Positions 44,803 through 53,123 of a DNA stretch of 64,000 nt are shown here, in pieces (within the stretch, counting starts at the first letter, position 1; the number at the start of each line of letters is the position of its first letter). Location of the stretch: positions 10,338-74,337 of the forward strand of contig CABOHA010000001.1 in assembly GCA_902399975.1 (NCBI GenBank), written 5' to 3'. The position numbers and the translations under genes were made by a program. This stretch comes from Coriobacteriaceae bacterium (lineage in GTDB: Bacteria; Actinomycetota; Coriobacteriia; Coriobacteriales; Coriobacteriaceae). The notes below the pieces were generated by a model, which was not told the origin of the DNA, did not search any database, and saw only the letters and a program-made list of their open reading frames with translations.

Positions 44803-46104
44803 TTATGCCAGTTTGTCGATTTGCCCAATTTCCCAAAGCGGAATATTGACGAGCGTGTCCTCGTCTCTATATGCCGCCAGAGAGCTCCTCACGCAACGCT
44901 CGAGTTTGAATTTTTCGCAGGCTATTTTCAGACTCTTCGCTTTAAGGTTCTCTGCCGCCTTGACCTCAAGCGGAAGCACGGTTCCCGCATGGTCGATGGC
45001 AAAGTCGGTTTCGGCATTGCCAGAGGTAGAGGACCAATACACGGGAGTTTTGTCCTGGAGCAAAAGCTCCTGCGCGACGTATTGTTCGGTCAGCGAACCT
45101 TTGAACTCGGTAAAAACAGCGGATCCGTTAAGAACGATGGCCGGAGAGAGACCGGAGAGCGCTCCGAGGATGCCGGTGTCGATGCAGAACAGTTTGAAGC
45201 CCGAGAGGTCTTCGTAGCTCGAGAGCGGTGCCTTTAGAGCGGAAACACGTGGCACCTTATGAACGATTCCGTAGTCCGTGAGCCACTGGAGGCTTTCCTC
45301 AAAATCGCGTGCGCGCGCTCCAGGGCGAAGGGCGCCATAGACAAACTTCTTGTTCTCCTTGGCAAGCTGGCCGGGAAGGGATTTCCAAACCAACCTCATG
45401 CGCTCGACGATGCGGGCGGGTGCATGTTTGCCAAAATCGGATTCGTAAGCCTCGATGATTTGCTGCTGAAGCCTTCGGGCTTCAATGAAGTCGCGTGTCT
45501 CGGCGAAAGCGGAGACAACTTCGGGCATACCACCGACAACAAGGTATTCCTTGAGCAAGTGCACGAGCTTTTCGGTGACGTTTGCTAGAAGGTTCATGTC
45601 TGCGGCAAGGATGGCGTCGGCGAGCGGGTTGCCGTCGACGGCGCGAACGAACTCGGCAAACCCCATGGGACGCATGGTGAGCTGGTCGATTTTGCCGACG
45701 GGAAATGACTCGTTTTCGCGTCGGAGCGCGAGGCCCATATAGGAACCGGCTGCTACGATGTGGTATTCGGGTGCAAGCTCGTTGAAGTACTTGAGCGAGG
45801 TGATCCCGCGTGGCGCCTCTTGGATCTCGTCGAAGATGATGAGCGTGTCTGTCGGCGTTACGGTTTGGCCACGTAGGAGCTCTATCTGGGAGATGATGCG
45901 CTTGGGGTCGAGGTCCCCATCGAACAGCGAGCGTGTGCTCGGCCCGAGCATAAAGTCAAAACGAATGACGTTTCGATACTGCTGGCTTGCGAATTCGTTA
46001 AGAAGCCAAGTCTTTCCTGTCTGGCGGGCTCCCTTAAGCAAGAGAGGTTTGCGATTCGCCCTTGATTTCCAAGCGATAAGTTCACTCATAAGCTGTCGTT
46101 GCAT
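44803..46104 (-). CDS. AAA ATPase with DUF4143 nuclease-like C-terminus
   Basis: 433 residues. The AAA_14 domain (about 15–150) has Walker A LLLKGARQTGKTWLL and Walker B DTLIIFDEIQEA, followed by VAAGSYMGLAL. The C-terminal DUF4143 region (about 200–400) includes ETDFAIDHAGTVLPLEVKA, a PD-(D/E)xK-like pattern. Such genes are common orphan accessory genes without a firm role, and have been linked to mobile or toxin-like functions. Base composition is less GC-rich than its neighbours. It is flanked by two copies of the family E palindrome (44663 and 46246), consistent with acquisition as a unit. The ATG used has GGGAGG upstream. Confidence 0.85.
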   Translation of the reverse strand: MQRQLMSELIAWKSRANRKPLLLKGARQTGKTWLLNEFASQQYRNVIRFDFMLGPSTRSLFDGDLDPKRIISQIELLRGQTVTPTDTLIIFDEIQEAPRGITSLKYFNELAPEYHIVAAGSYMGLALRRENESFPVGKIDQLTMRPMGFAEFVRAVDGNPLADAILAADMNLLANVTEKLVHLLKEYLVVGGMPEVVSAFAETRDFIEARRLQQQIIEAYESDFGKHAPARIVERMRLVWKSLPGQLAKENKKFVYGALRPGARARDFEESLQWLTDYGIVHKVPRVSALKAPLSSYEDLSGFKLFCIDTGILGALSGLSPAIVLNGSAVFTEFKGSLTEQYVAQELLLQDKTPVYWSSTSGNAETDFAIDHAGTVLPLEVKAAENLKAKSLKIACEKFKLERCVRSSLAAYRDEDTLVNIPLWEIGQIDKLA

Positions 46105-46147
46105 ATTGCCTCCCAACCCTCTCGGCTAGTATAAGACCATTTGGGCG

Positions 46148-46236
46148 TTTCCATCGGAAAATGTGCGAGACAACCACGTTTTTCCATCGGAAAATGTGCG
46201 AGACAACCACGTTTTTCCATCGAAAAATGTGGGAAT
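46148..46236. repeat. Three tandem 33-bp direct repeats
   Basis: CCATCGGAAAATGTGCGAG units begin at 46151, 46184 and 46217, separated by ACAACCACGTTTTT. The third unit is partly degenerate. They lie upstream of the ATPase gene and could affect its promoter. Confidence 0.85.
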
Positions 46237-46245
46237 GCCAATCTA

Positions 46246-46312
46246 AGTTGCGGTGAAAAAGTTCTTAAATGAGCTGGTAACCAGTCAAAACAGGAACTAT
46301 TCCACCGCAACT
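46246..46312. repeat. Palindromic element, copy 2 of family E
   Basis: Arms 46246–46266 and 46292–46312 share the outer AGTTGCGGTG stem with copy 1. Inner bases GTTCTT / AGGAAC pair with each other and differ from copy 1. Confidence 0.8.
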
Positions 46313-46332
46313 TATCATCCGTGTCGGTATCC

Positions 46333-46522
46333 ACAAGAAACGAGCCCGCGTCTCCGGGGGACACGGGCTTGTAAACAATGCGTGGTAGGGGCGGTGGGAC
46401 GTCTGCGAATTTGCGCAGCAAATACGCACCGGCCTCGGTCGCCTGCCGGCGCCCTCGCCGGCTCGCTACAAACGCTCCGCGTTTGCTTAACGCTCGCCCC
46501 CTCGCGGGTTCGAGCCCCACCG
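46333..46522. repeat. tRNA-adjacent element with duplicated tRNA-Leu 3' end, copy 2
   Basis: A duplicate of the tRNA-Leu terminator (46335–46372) is followed by an exact 18-bp copy of the tRNA-Leu 3' end (46383–46400), 196 bp from the real one. After a hairpin CAAACGCTCCGCGTTTG (46469–46485) comes an inverted T-arm-like sequence GGGTTCGAGCCCCACCG (46506–46522). Its reverse complement resembles the tRNA-Leu T-arm. The centre resembles that of the element at 1967–2105. Confidence 0.7.
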
Positions 46523-46528
46523 GCGTGC

Positions 46529-46566
46529 AAAAGAAACGGGCCCGCATCCCTGGGGGACACGGGCTC
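46529..46566 (-). terminator. Terminator of tRNA-Leu
   Basis: On the minus strand AGCCCGTGTCCC pairs with GGGATGCGGGCC, followed by CGTTTCTTTT. Confidence 0.75.
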
Positions 46567-46578
46567 GGAAGCTCCATA

Positions 46579-46663
46579 TGGTAGGGGCGGTGGGACTCGA
46601 ACCCACAATCCTTGCGGCGAGAGATTTTAAGTCTCCTGCGTATGCCAATTCCGCCACGCCCCC
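46579..46663 (-). tRNA. tRNA-Leu (UAA)
   Basis: The minus strand gives an 85-nt class II tRNA. The acceptor is GGGGGCG / CGCCCCT with encoded ACCA. Anticodon stem GGAGA / TCTCT carries loop CTTAAAA (anticodon TAA). A variable arm CGCCGCAAGGATTG is followed by T-arm GTGGGTTCGAGTCCCAC. Confidence 0.95.
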
Positions 46664-46694
46664 GTGAGACTAGAAGTCTAGCACAAGCCGCCCG

Positions 46695-47318
46695 TTACGC
46701 GTTGACAGCCATCGAGTGCTGCCCCGACTTTTCCAAGTACTCGGCAAACTTGGCCTCGTCGCCCTTGTTCTTGTACTGCAGGGCCAGCAGGTATTCCAGG
46801 CGGCAGCTCTTGACCTTGTCGTCACCGGCCTCTTCGAGCATGCGCTCCAGCTCGGGAATGTCGTTGTGGCGCTTGAGGATCATCGTGTCGTACATCAGCT
46901 GGCATTCGTGTGCGACTGCCTCGGCCTGACCGCCCTCAAAGCCCTTGATCTCGTGCAGCAACTCCTTGGACTTTTTGCGGTCCTCCTGGCCAACGTAGTA
47001 GTTAAAGGCCTTAATGACCAGGTCGACGCGCTGCATCTTGGGCAGGTTGAGTCCCAGCAGCAGGTCGAACATCTCGCTGGCGCGCTTGTGGTCCTCGCGC
47101 AGCAGATAGGAGTTCAGGCGCAGGTAGTCGCGGTTGTAGCGCGGGTACAGCATGCTGGTGAGTTTGCCGTCGAGCAAGCGATCGAACTCGTCCCACTGCT
47201 TAGCGGCCATAAGCTGCTGCAGGCGTTTAAACGTGGTGCGTTTTTTGACGCTAAAGAACACCGACACGGCGATACAGATGATAACGACGGCGGTCCAGAG
47301 TGTGCGGGAATCGGGCAT
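46695..47318 (-). CDS. Membrane-anchored TPR-like protein
   Basis: 207 residues. One N-terminal hydrophobic helix (LWTAVVIICIAVSVFFSV, about 7–24) is followed by a wholly helical region with repeat-like pairs (FKRLQQLMAAKQWDEFDRLLDG, YLRLNSYLLREDHKRASEMFDLLLG, AEFAEYLEKSG). The pattern suggests TPR repeats facing the cytoplasm or cell surface. No enzyme motif. AAGGAT precedes the ATG. Next to tRNA-Leu on the same strand and divergent from the PTS IIB gene. Function unknown. Confidence 0.7.
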   Translation of the reverse strand: MPDSRTLWTAVVIICIAVSVFFSVKKRTTFKRLQQLMAAKQWDEFDRLLDGKLTSMLYPRYNRDYLRLNSYLLREDHKRASEMFDLLLGLNLPKMQRVDLVIKAFNYYVGQEDRKKSKELLHEIKGFEGGQAEAVAHECQLMYDTMILKRHNDIPELERMLEEAGDDKVKSCRLEYLLALQYKNKGDEAKFAEYLEKSGQHSMAVNA

Positions 47319-47481
47319 ATTAGGATCCTTAGTCGCTCATAAAGCGAGCGGTATGACAACACGTACTAGATGTATTATACGCAGCGCGCAAGCAAACTGG
47401 CATAAAAGCTCATCGAGGCTAAGTGCCATCGCTCGCTGCGGTACACTTACCTAAAGTAAACCATGAAGGGAGACATTACCT

Positions 47482-47769
47482 ATGAAGAAGATCGTTTTGG
47501 CTTGCGGTGCTGGCGCTGCTACTTCCACGCTCGTTGCCCAGAAGGTCGCCACCATGCTCGATGCCAACGGTTATGCCGGCAAGTACGAGATCGTGCAGTG
47601 CGCTATCTCCGAGGCCAAGGATTACTGCGACGAGGGCGCTGACCTGCTGATCGCCACCACCGTTGCCCCCGAGGGACTCACCTGCCCGTACGTGAGCGGC
47701 GTGCCCTTCATGACCGGCATGAACCGCGTCGCTGCCGAGAAGGCCGTCCTCGACGTCATGGCTCAGTAG
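47482..47769 (+). CDS. Orphan PTS IIB protein, galactitol/lactose-like
   Basis: 95 residues, a single EIIB domain. The phosphoryl-accepting cysteine lies in the loop VLACGAGAATSTLVAQKV (Cys9). No EIIA or EIIC gene is adjacent; the next gene, 11 bp away, encodes a VOC-family protein. It may serve a permease elsewhere or act as a regulatory phosphocarrier. GAAGGGAG precedes the ATG. Confidence 0.88.
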   Translation: MKKIVLACGAGAATSTLVAQKVATMLDANGYAGKYEIVQCAISEAKDYCDEGADLLIATTVAPEGLTCPYVSGVPFMTGMNRVAAEKAVLDVMAQ

Positions 47770-47780
47770 GCGCTGACTGT

Positions 47781-48155
47781 ATGAGTGAGCAGAACGCCAA
47801 CCCGGTCGAGCTTTTTGGCATGCGCGTTGCCCATGTGGGCATCAACGCCACCGACCCGGCAGACGCCTTGGAGATCGCGGAGCTGTTCTCGACGATGATG
47901 GGCCTGCCCGTTATCGAGACCCCGGTTTCGTACTTTAACGATTCGCTGGTCGAGGTTATGAAGCAGAACGGTCGTGGCACCAAGGGCCACATTGGCTTTG
48001 CCGTCAACGACATCGATGCGGCCGAGAAGTGGTTTGCCGAGCGCGGGCTCGAGGTCAACGAGGAGTCGCGCGCGCTGCTGCCCGACGGTAGCACCAAGCT
48101 CGTGTACTTTAAGCGCGAGTTCGCCGGCTTCGCCGTGCACCTGTGCCGCGAGTAG
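47781..48155 (+). CDS. VOC-superfamily (glyoxalase-like) protein
   Basis: 124 residues. RVAHVGINATDPADALEIAELFSTMMGLP is the typical beta-alpha-beta start, with HIGFAVNDIDAAEKWFAERGLEV and VYFKREFAGFAVHLC in the second half. Candidate metal ligands are the His of HVGIN, the Glu of VEVM, the His of GHIGF and the His of AVHLC. Co-transcribed with the orphan PTS IIB, so it may isomerise or detoxify a sugar-derived compound; the substrate is unknown. Confidence 0.8.
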   Translation: MSEQNANPVELFGMRVAHVGINATDPADALEIAELFSTMMGLPVIETPVSYFNDSLVEVMKQNGRGTKGHIGFAVNDIDAAEKWFAERGLEVNEESRALLPDGSTKLVYFKREFAGFAVHLCRE

Positions 48156-48178
48156 CGCACGAGCTGCTATGGCTAACG

Positions 48179-48215
48179 AAAAATGGGGTAAGGCGCGTGG
48201 CTTTGCCCCATTTTT
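48179..48215 (+). terminator. Terminator of the PTS IIB–VOC operon
   Basis: AAAAATGGGG pairs with CCCCATTTTT around a 17-nt loop. Confidence 0.85.
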
Positions 48216-48247
48216 AATGCCGAGAGGGTGACTGACGGGCTGCCGTA

Positions 48248-48435
48248 AATCGAAGGTGAATGCTTTTCCGCGAAGTGAACGAGTGAAATCGAGCCCCTGA
48301 AGCATCGACACTTTTACGTCGCTCTTTCCTGCGGTTTTGTCAGGTATTTCCTGCGGTTTTGGCGCCAAAAAGTGCGGATGCTTCGGGGGTCCAAAATAGG
48401 TCGCTCACTTCGCGGAAAAGCATTCACCTTCGATT
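48248..48435. repeat. Large palindromic element, copy 1 of family F
   Basis: Outer arms 48248–48282 and 48401–48435 pair over 34 of 35 positions. An inner stem pairs GAAGCATC with GATGCTTC, and the centre holds two TTTCCTGCGGTTTT repeats. The element at 53124–53309 has the same architecture and conserved centre with compensating changes in the arms. Confidence 0.9.
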
Positions 48436-48449
48436 CGTGAGAGACGCCC

Positions 48450-49745
48450 CTACCGTGGCAGCCGAATCGTAAAGCGGCTGCCGACGCCCTCGACTGAGGT
48501 CACGCCAATGACACCGCCATGGCTGTCGACGATCCACTTGGCAATGGCAAGCCCCAGACCCGAGCCCTGTGCGCCGGCATCGCGTGCATTGTCGGCGCGG
48601 TAGAACCGTTCAAACGCGTGAGCTGCGGATTCCTGGTTCATGCCGATGCCCTCGTCCTCAACACTTATGTCGATCGTGCCCAAGCCCGCATTGGGCGTTA
48701 TGCCAAATGTGACGGTCGTTCCCGCATCCGAGTACTTGGCGGCGTTTTGCACGATCACGCGCAGAGCCTGCTTCACGAGCGCCACGTCGACGGGCGCGTC
48801 GCAGCGCGGGTCGCTGGCAAGCAAGGCGTCAAAAGCCAGCCGATACGTGTGCTCGGCATCGATCATCTGCGACTCCTCGCATACCTCGCCGACCAGTGCG
48901 GCCAGGTTGGTATTCGCATGCCGCAGGGCCGTGCGTCCGGCATCGCCGCGCGCCAAAAACAGCAGCTGCTCCACGAGCTCCTGCATGTGCTCGCTTTCGG
49001 CCTTGAGCGAGGCGATGGACTCTGCCAGTACGTCCGGGTCGTTTTTACCCCAGCGGTCGAGCATGTTCACGTAGCCCTGAATCACCGCGATGGGCGTGCG
49101 CAGCTCGTGGCTCGCATCGTTGACAAAGCGCATCTGCTGCAGCTTGGCCTCTTGCATCTGGCGCAGCAGGCGGTTGAGTGCGACCTCGATGCTTGCCAGG
49201 TCGGCGTCGCCGGTGGTGACGCTCGGCGAGTCGACGCTTGCGCGCTCGATGGCCTGCTCCAGCGTTTCCATCTTGCCGCCGGAGAGCTGCATACGGCCGA
49301 GCTCGTCCACGCGCAAGGCAAGGTCGTTGAGCGGCGCCATGGTGCGGCGCACGCGGCGGGCGCCGCCGAGCATGTTGAGCACGCTGATGACCTGCCAACC
49401 CATAACGACAAGGTAGAGAGGCCATAGCGCGACGAGGTCCTGCGCGAGGGAGAAGGTCTTGGTGCTACGCGCAAGCTCGACGGTATAGGTGAGCGTTGTC
49501 AGGTCCCAGCCGCGCGCGGGGGTCAGCGACATGCTGCGAACGGCGGCGCCGGGGATCCATCCCGCGGTAAACGCGCCATCGGGCAGCGTCTGGTTGTAGC
49601 CATAGACGAGGATCGCCGCCGCAACAAGCAGCAGCAACAGATCCAGCCAGACGTAGCTCACCAAGCGGCGCCACATATAGCTCCAGTTGATGGCGCGGGC
49701 GATGGAGGTGACGCGCTTGGCCTCGGCGTTACGCGCGGCAGACAT
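48450..49745 (-). CDS. Sensor histidine kinase of an OmpR-type two-component pair
   Basis: 431 residues. Two transmembrane segments (about 26–48, YVWLDLLLLLVAAAILVYGY; about 108–128, LWPLYLVVMGWQVISVLNM) enclose an extracytoplasmic sensor of about 60 residues. A linker leads to HisKA with RFVNDASHELRTPIAVIQGY (phospho-accepting His). The HATPase domain has IVQNAAKYSDAG (N box), EDEGIGM (G1), FERFYRAD (F box) and GSGLGLAIAKWIVDSHGG (G2). The ATG overlaps the regulator gene by 17 bp. The signal is unknown. Confidence 0.92.
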   Translation of the reverse strand: MSAARNAEAKRVTSIARAINWSYMWRRLVSYVWLDLLLLLVAAAILVYGYNQTLPDGAFTAGWIPGAAVRSMSLTPARGWDLTTLTYTVELARSTKTFSLAQDLVALWPLYLVVMGWQVISVLNMLGGARRVRRTMAPLNDLALRVDELGRMQLSGGKMETLEQAIERASVDSPSVTTGDADLASIEVALNRLLRQMQEAKLQQMRFVNDASHELRTPIAVIQGYVNMLDRWGKNDPDVLAESIASLKAESEHMQELVEQLLFLARGDAGRTALRHANTNLAALVGEVCEESQMIDAEHTYRLAFDALLASDPRCDAPVDVALVKQALRVIVQNAAKYSDAGTTVTFGITPNAGLGTIDISVEDEGIGMNQESAAHAFERFYRADNARDAGAQGSGLGLAIAKWIVDSHGGVIGVTSVEGVGSRFTIRLPR

Positions 49746-50505
49746 AGCCCACCCCGCGCACGGTCTGGATGATACGGGCACCGCCGGCGTCTTCGATCTT
49801 GGCACGCAGGTGCGCGATGTGCACGTCGACGTTGTTGGTGTCGCCCACGTATTCGTAGCCCAGCGCCTCGTGCGCAATGCGCTCGCGCGTGAGCACGGTG
49901 CCGGCATGTGCCATAAGCAGGGCGAGGACATCGAACTCGCGAGCCGTGAGCGCGATGGGCGAGCCACCGACCGTAACTTCGCGGCGGTCGGGGTCGAGCG
50001 CAACCGAGCCCACGGCGAGCGTGGCGGGGGAGGGCGAGGCAGAGGTCTTGGCCGAGTCGCCAGCCGGGGACGTCGCGGCGGTACCGGCACCCGTAGCGCC
50101 CTCCCCGGCCCCAACGCCGCCAACGCCCGAAGCCGCCCGCGCGGCCTCAGCGCGCTTCAACGCCACGCGGATCCGTGCGAACAGCTCCTCGATCGCAAAA
50201 GGCTTGGTCAGGTAATCGTCAGCACCGGCGTCAAGCCCTGCCACCTTGTCCATCACGGCATCGCGCGCGGTGACCATGATCACCGGCACATCCTTGTGCT
50301 TGCGTACGCGCCGCAGCACCTCCATGCCGTTGAGCTGCGGCAACAGTACATCGAGCAGAATCAGATCGTAGTCGCGCTCCAGCGCCAGGTCCACGGCGGT
50401 ACGACCGTCGGCGGCGTGCTCCACCTGGTAGCCCTCGTGCTCCAGCTCGAGCGTCACAAAGCGGGCGATTTTCTCCTCGTCCTCTACGATCAGAATCCGT
50501 GCCAT
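49729..50505 (-). CDS. OmpR-family response regulator
   Basis: 258 residues. The receiver domain (1–120) has the acidic pair EDEE, phospho-acceptor Asp in LILLDVLLPQLNG (near residue 51), Thr in MVTARD and Lys in YLTKPFA. A winged-helix DNA-binding domain (about 165–258) ends RIIQTVRGVGYVCRA. The linker (about 125–165) is long and rich in Gly, Ala and Ser (GVGGVGAGEGATGAGTAATS), unlike the short linkers of most OmpR proteins. It is upstream of and overlaps the kinase gene. Confidence 0.93.
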   Translation of the reverse strand: MARILIVEDEEKIARFVTLELEHEGYQVEHAADGRTAVDLALERDYDLILLDVLLPQLNGMEVLRRVRKHKDVPVIMVTARDAVMDKVAGLDAGADDYLTKPFAIEELFARIRVALKRAEAARAASGVGGVGAGEGATGAGTAATSPAGDSAKTSASPSPATLAVGSVALDPDRREVTVGGSPIALTAREFDVLALLMAHAGTVLTRERIAHEALGYEYVGDTNNVDVHIAHLRAKIEDAGGARIIQTVRGVGYVCRA

Positions 50506-50523
50506 GCGTGCCCCCGTCTGCGA

Positions 50524-51066
50524 TTACTTGTCGTCGTTCAGATTTTTCTTGATGCCGTCCGCGGCGTCGGCGGCGTGATCCATCAGGTTGTTGATACTGC
50601 CGGGCACGTCGCCGTCGCTATCGATGCGGTAGCGCATGCCAAAGAACAGGCCAAGCAGCATCAGCCATATCGTAGCGCCCCAGGCAAACAGGGCGACGAT
50701 AGGGATCAGGATGGGGATGTTGAGGATGATCGCATCGCGGCGCGTGGCGATAAACTTGGTGTCCAGGCTCAGGCGGAAGAGCTTTTTGAGGTACTCCCAC
50801 ACGCTGTCCATTTTCTTAGAGAAGTCGGTCTTTTCGCTCGACTTTTCGTAGGCGGCCTGCGCGGCGACCATCTCGGCCGAGGGTTCATCGACTGGCTCGG
50901 ACTCGGTGGCGGCGTGTGCCGACGTGGTCTGGGTCTTGCCCTGCGACTCGAGCCAAATGATGGCATCCAGCACGTTGCCGTCGGCAGCGTCGAGTGCGGC
51001 CTTGGCATCGGTGTAGCTCACGTTGCACTTGGTGCGGATGGTTTCAACTTTTTCGAGGTCGTCCAT
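50524..51066 (-). CDS. UBA-like/DUF4342 membrane protein
   Basis: 180 residues. The N-terminus is a UBA/TS-N-like helical domain (LEKVETIRTKCNVSYTDAKAALDAADGNVLDAIIWLES, about 4–41) like that of EF-Ts. After an acidic linker comes a DUF4342-type region with two hydrophobic helices (IILNIPILIPIVALFAWGATIWLMLLGLFFGM, about 113–144). No catalytic motif. It lies 18 bp upstream of the response regulator gene and may be in the same operon. Function unknown. Confidence 0.75.
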   Translation of the reverse strand: MDDLEKVETIRTKCNVSYTDAKAALDAADGNVLDAIIWLESQGKTQTTSAHAATESEPVDEPSAEMVAAQAAYEKSSEKTDFSKKMDSVWEYLKKLFRLSLDTKFIATRRDAIILNIPILIPIVALFAWGATIWLMLLGLFFGMRYRIDSDGDVPGSINNLMDHAADAADGIKKNLNDDK

Positions 51067-51426
51067 GACCTGTCCTTTCGTTCGATGGGCGCGACGCCGG
51101 GCGATCTGCCCGGGCGCGAGCGTTGCGTTCGGCGGCCTGCGTTGCGCGGTGCCGCCCCGCCCTTGGTCGAACTCTATAGTGCGGGTTATAGATTAAGCGA
51201 TTCTTGAGCCAAGATTAATGTTGGATGAGTTTTTGGGTGGGGCCGAGGCCAAGCGCGCGGGGCGCCCGGAGCTCAGGCGTAAATTTGTGTCCGCACGGCG
51301 AGATACACTTTTAACAATGTTGAGGGGCGTGACAGGACAAGGTTGCCCGGCGCCTGCGAAATCAGAGGGGCTGCCGCGCCGCATGGCTCAAACGAGCGGG
51401 ACCCTGACGCAAACAGGAGGTCATGC
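51067..51426. other. Divergent intergenic region, no gene seen
   Basis: This 360-bp gap separates the DUF4342 gene from a metallophosphatase. An AT-rich island at 51170–51225 with TATAGT and TTATAGATTA is the likely divergent promoter. An open frame at 51218–51445 lacks a ribosome site and similarity. Confidence 0.5.
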
Positions 51427-52188
51427 GTGCATATCTACGCCATGAGTGACATTCACGGGTGCTTGGACGCCTTTAAGGCATCGCTTTCCACCGTCGACCT
51501 CGATGCCGAGGATTCCAAGCTGGTTTTGCTTGGCGACTACTGCGACCGAGGTCCCGATTCGCTCGGGGTCTTCGAGCTCATCATGGGCCTGCAAAAGCGG
51601 TACGGCGATCGCGTCGTGGCGCTGCGCGGCAACCACGAGGAGATGTTCCTCGAGTACATTGACGAGGTAAACGACCTTAATTTTACGCAGGCATGGATAC
51701 TTGCCGACAACAATCTGGCAACGGCCAAGAGCTTCCTGGATGCCGAGGCATTCAAGCACGTTAAGCACCTTTTGAGGCTCAGGAAGTTCGAGGAGGCCTA
51801 CGCCTTTACGGTTGAGCGCATAAAGGCCGAGCACGCGGACATTATCGCGTGGGTCCGCAAGCTCCCTTACTTTTACGAGAGTCCCTTCGGCCAGGTCTTT
51901 GTGCACGCCGGCATTGACGAGGGGGGCGGGGAGTACTGGAAGCTTGGCACGGCTGACGAGTCGTTTACCATGATGCCGCCCGATTACGTGGGGCGTAAGT
52001 TCTACCTAGATGTTATCGCCGGGCACATCAACACCGAGGCGGTCTCGGGCATTGCGGGCTACCGCGGTATCTGGACCGACGGGGCCAGCCATTTCTACAT
52101 CGACGGGAACGTAGTTCAGCACGGCGAGATCGTCGTGCTGAACTACGACTCAGAGACAGGGAAGTACAGCGGGCAAGGGCTGGAGTAG
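51427..52188 (+). CDS. PPP-family-like metallophosphatase
   Basis: 253 residues. Calcineurin-like motifs appear in order: AMSDIHGCLDAF, VLLGDYCDRGPDS, ALRGNHEEMFLEY, VFVHAGID and AGHIN. The GDYxDRG and RGNHE forms place it with PPP-type Ser/Thr phosphatases and ApaH/PrpE-like diadenosine tetraphosphatases. GTG start with AGGAGG seven bases upstream. Single gene, convergent with the next. Confidence 0.85.
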   Translation: MHIYAMSDIHGCLDAFKASLSTVDLDAEDSKLVLLGDYCDRGPDSLGVFELIMGLQKRYGDRVVALRGNHEEMFLEYIDEVNDLNFTQAWILADNNLATAKSFLDAEAFKHVKHLLRLRKFEEAYAFTVERIKAEHADIIAWVRKLPYFYESPFGQVFVHAGIDEGGGEYWKLGTADESFTMMPPDYVGRKFYLDVIAGHINTEAVSGIAGYRGIWTDGASHFYIDGNVVQHGEIVVLNYDSETGKYSGQGLE

Positions 52189-52200
52189 GTTGGCGGGCGA

Positions 52201-52995
52201 TTATTTGCCGGCTAATTTACGCAGTGCTTCTTCAAGCCATTCGTTCATTTTCTCAGAGGGAGGTGTTTTTGTTTCCGCGTTTGTAGTGGTTGTCTCCGGT
52301 ATAACAATTTGAAGCTTGATGCGCTTGTTTTCGAGCTGGTTAGGGGGACAAAAGAGTTTTAAATTCAGCGCACTTAAAGATCCTTTGTCCCATTTTTTAA
52401 TATAGTGATACAGACAACGATATTCGTGCTGGTCGTTACTTAAGGCGTGGGCGATATCATAGAACGCAAGCACGGAGATGAGCACATGCCATTGCTGGTT
52501 TAAATTATCGTGTGTACCGTCAGTAAAGGGCTCAAAGGCATCGACTTCTGCAACTGCATCTTTGTCAAAATAAAAGCAGTAATGTTTTTGCTTATCGGTG
52601 CGGTGTCTGAGCGCAAGATAGAAGACCGCGTTTTCCGGGTATTGTTTCATTACATTAATTGTCGGTTTGAGTCTTTTTGCCTGCTTCGCTTGCCTCCATT
52701 CGGTTTCACACCAATCGCCCCATACACCTCCCCTGAGAGCGGCTTCCATCGTAGCGAGCTCACTGTTGTCAAGTTGATTCAGGGAGACTACTGCGTTACC
52801 CAGCGCTTTGGCGGCGCTGTCTCCACTGCTGTATTTGGATTGTGCCTCGCAAAGATTGCACAGAGCGATAAAGTCCTTGACGTCTATTGGGTCGCTATGT
52901 GGCTCTTCAATTGGGGATACACTGTTGCGCGCGCTGTCGACACGGCTGAAAAACTCCCGAAGATTGTCCAAAACGGCGTGGTTGACTTCGTCCAT
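52201..52995 (-). CDS. Orphan hypothetical protein of lower GC
   Basis: 264 residues with no family I recognise. Helical N-terminus (VLDNLREFFSRVDSARNS); Cys pair in FIALCNLCEAQS; a WGDWCETEWRQAKQAKRLKP segment; a core with YCFYFDKDAVAEVDAFEPF; a Thr/Pro-rich stretch before the C-terminal helix. Base composition is clearly AT-richer than all neighbours (by eye below 50% GC), which suggests recent acquisition. AAAGGAA precedes the ATG, so it appears expressed. Confidence 0.7.
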   Translation of the reverse strand: MDEVNHAVLDNLREFFSRVDSARNSVSPIEEPHSDPIDVKDFIALCNLCEAQSKYSSGDSAAKALGNAVVSLNQLDNSELATMEAALRGGVWGDWCETEWRQAKQAKRLKPTINVMKQYPENAVFYLALRHRTDKQKHYCFYFDKDAVAEVDAFEPFTDGTHDNLNQQWHVLISVLAFYDIAHALSNDQHEYRCLYHYIKKWDKGSLSALNLKLFCPPNQLENKRIKLQIVIPETTTTNAETKTPPSEKMNEWLEEALRKLAGK

Positions 52996-53123
52996 ATCTG
53001 GATTCCTTTCTCATCAGGAAACATGTCTCATTATAGGCATGCCTGCGGTCGTAGCGGCTAGGGGCGCCAGTGCTAGTGAGGGTTCCAGAGAAGGAAGCGG
53101 CGCACCCTCGGGGCAGTAAAGAA

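Noticed and set aside
46086..46577. 163-aa minus-strand frame containing KRGCLAHFPME repeats
   Set aside because: The repeats are the 33-bp tandem array read in frame; it also crosses the tRNA-adjacent element and lacks a ribosome site.
51218..51445. 75-aa frame before the PPP-type phosphatase
   Set aside because: Overlaps the phosphatase ribosome site, with no supporting start signal.
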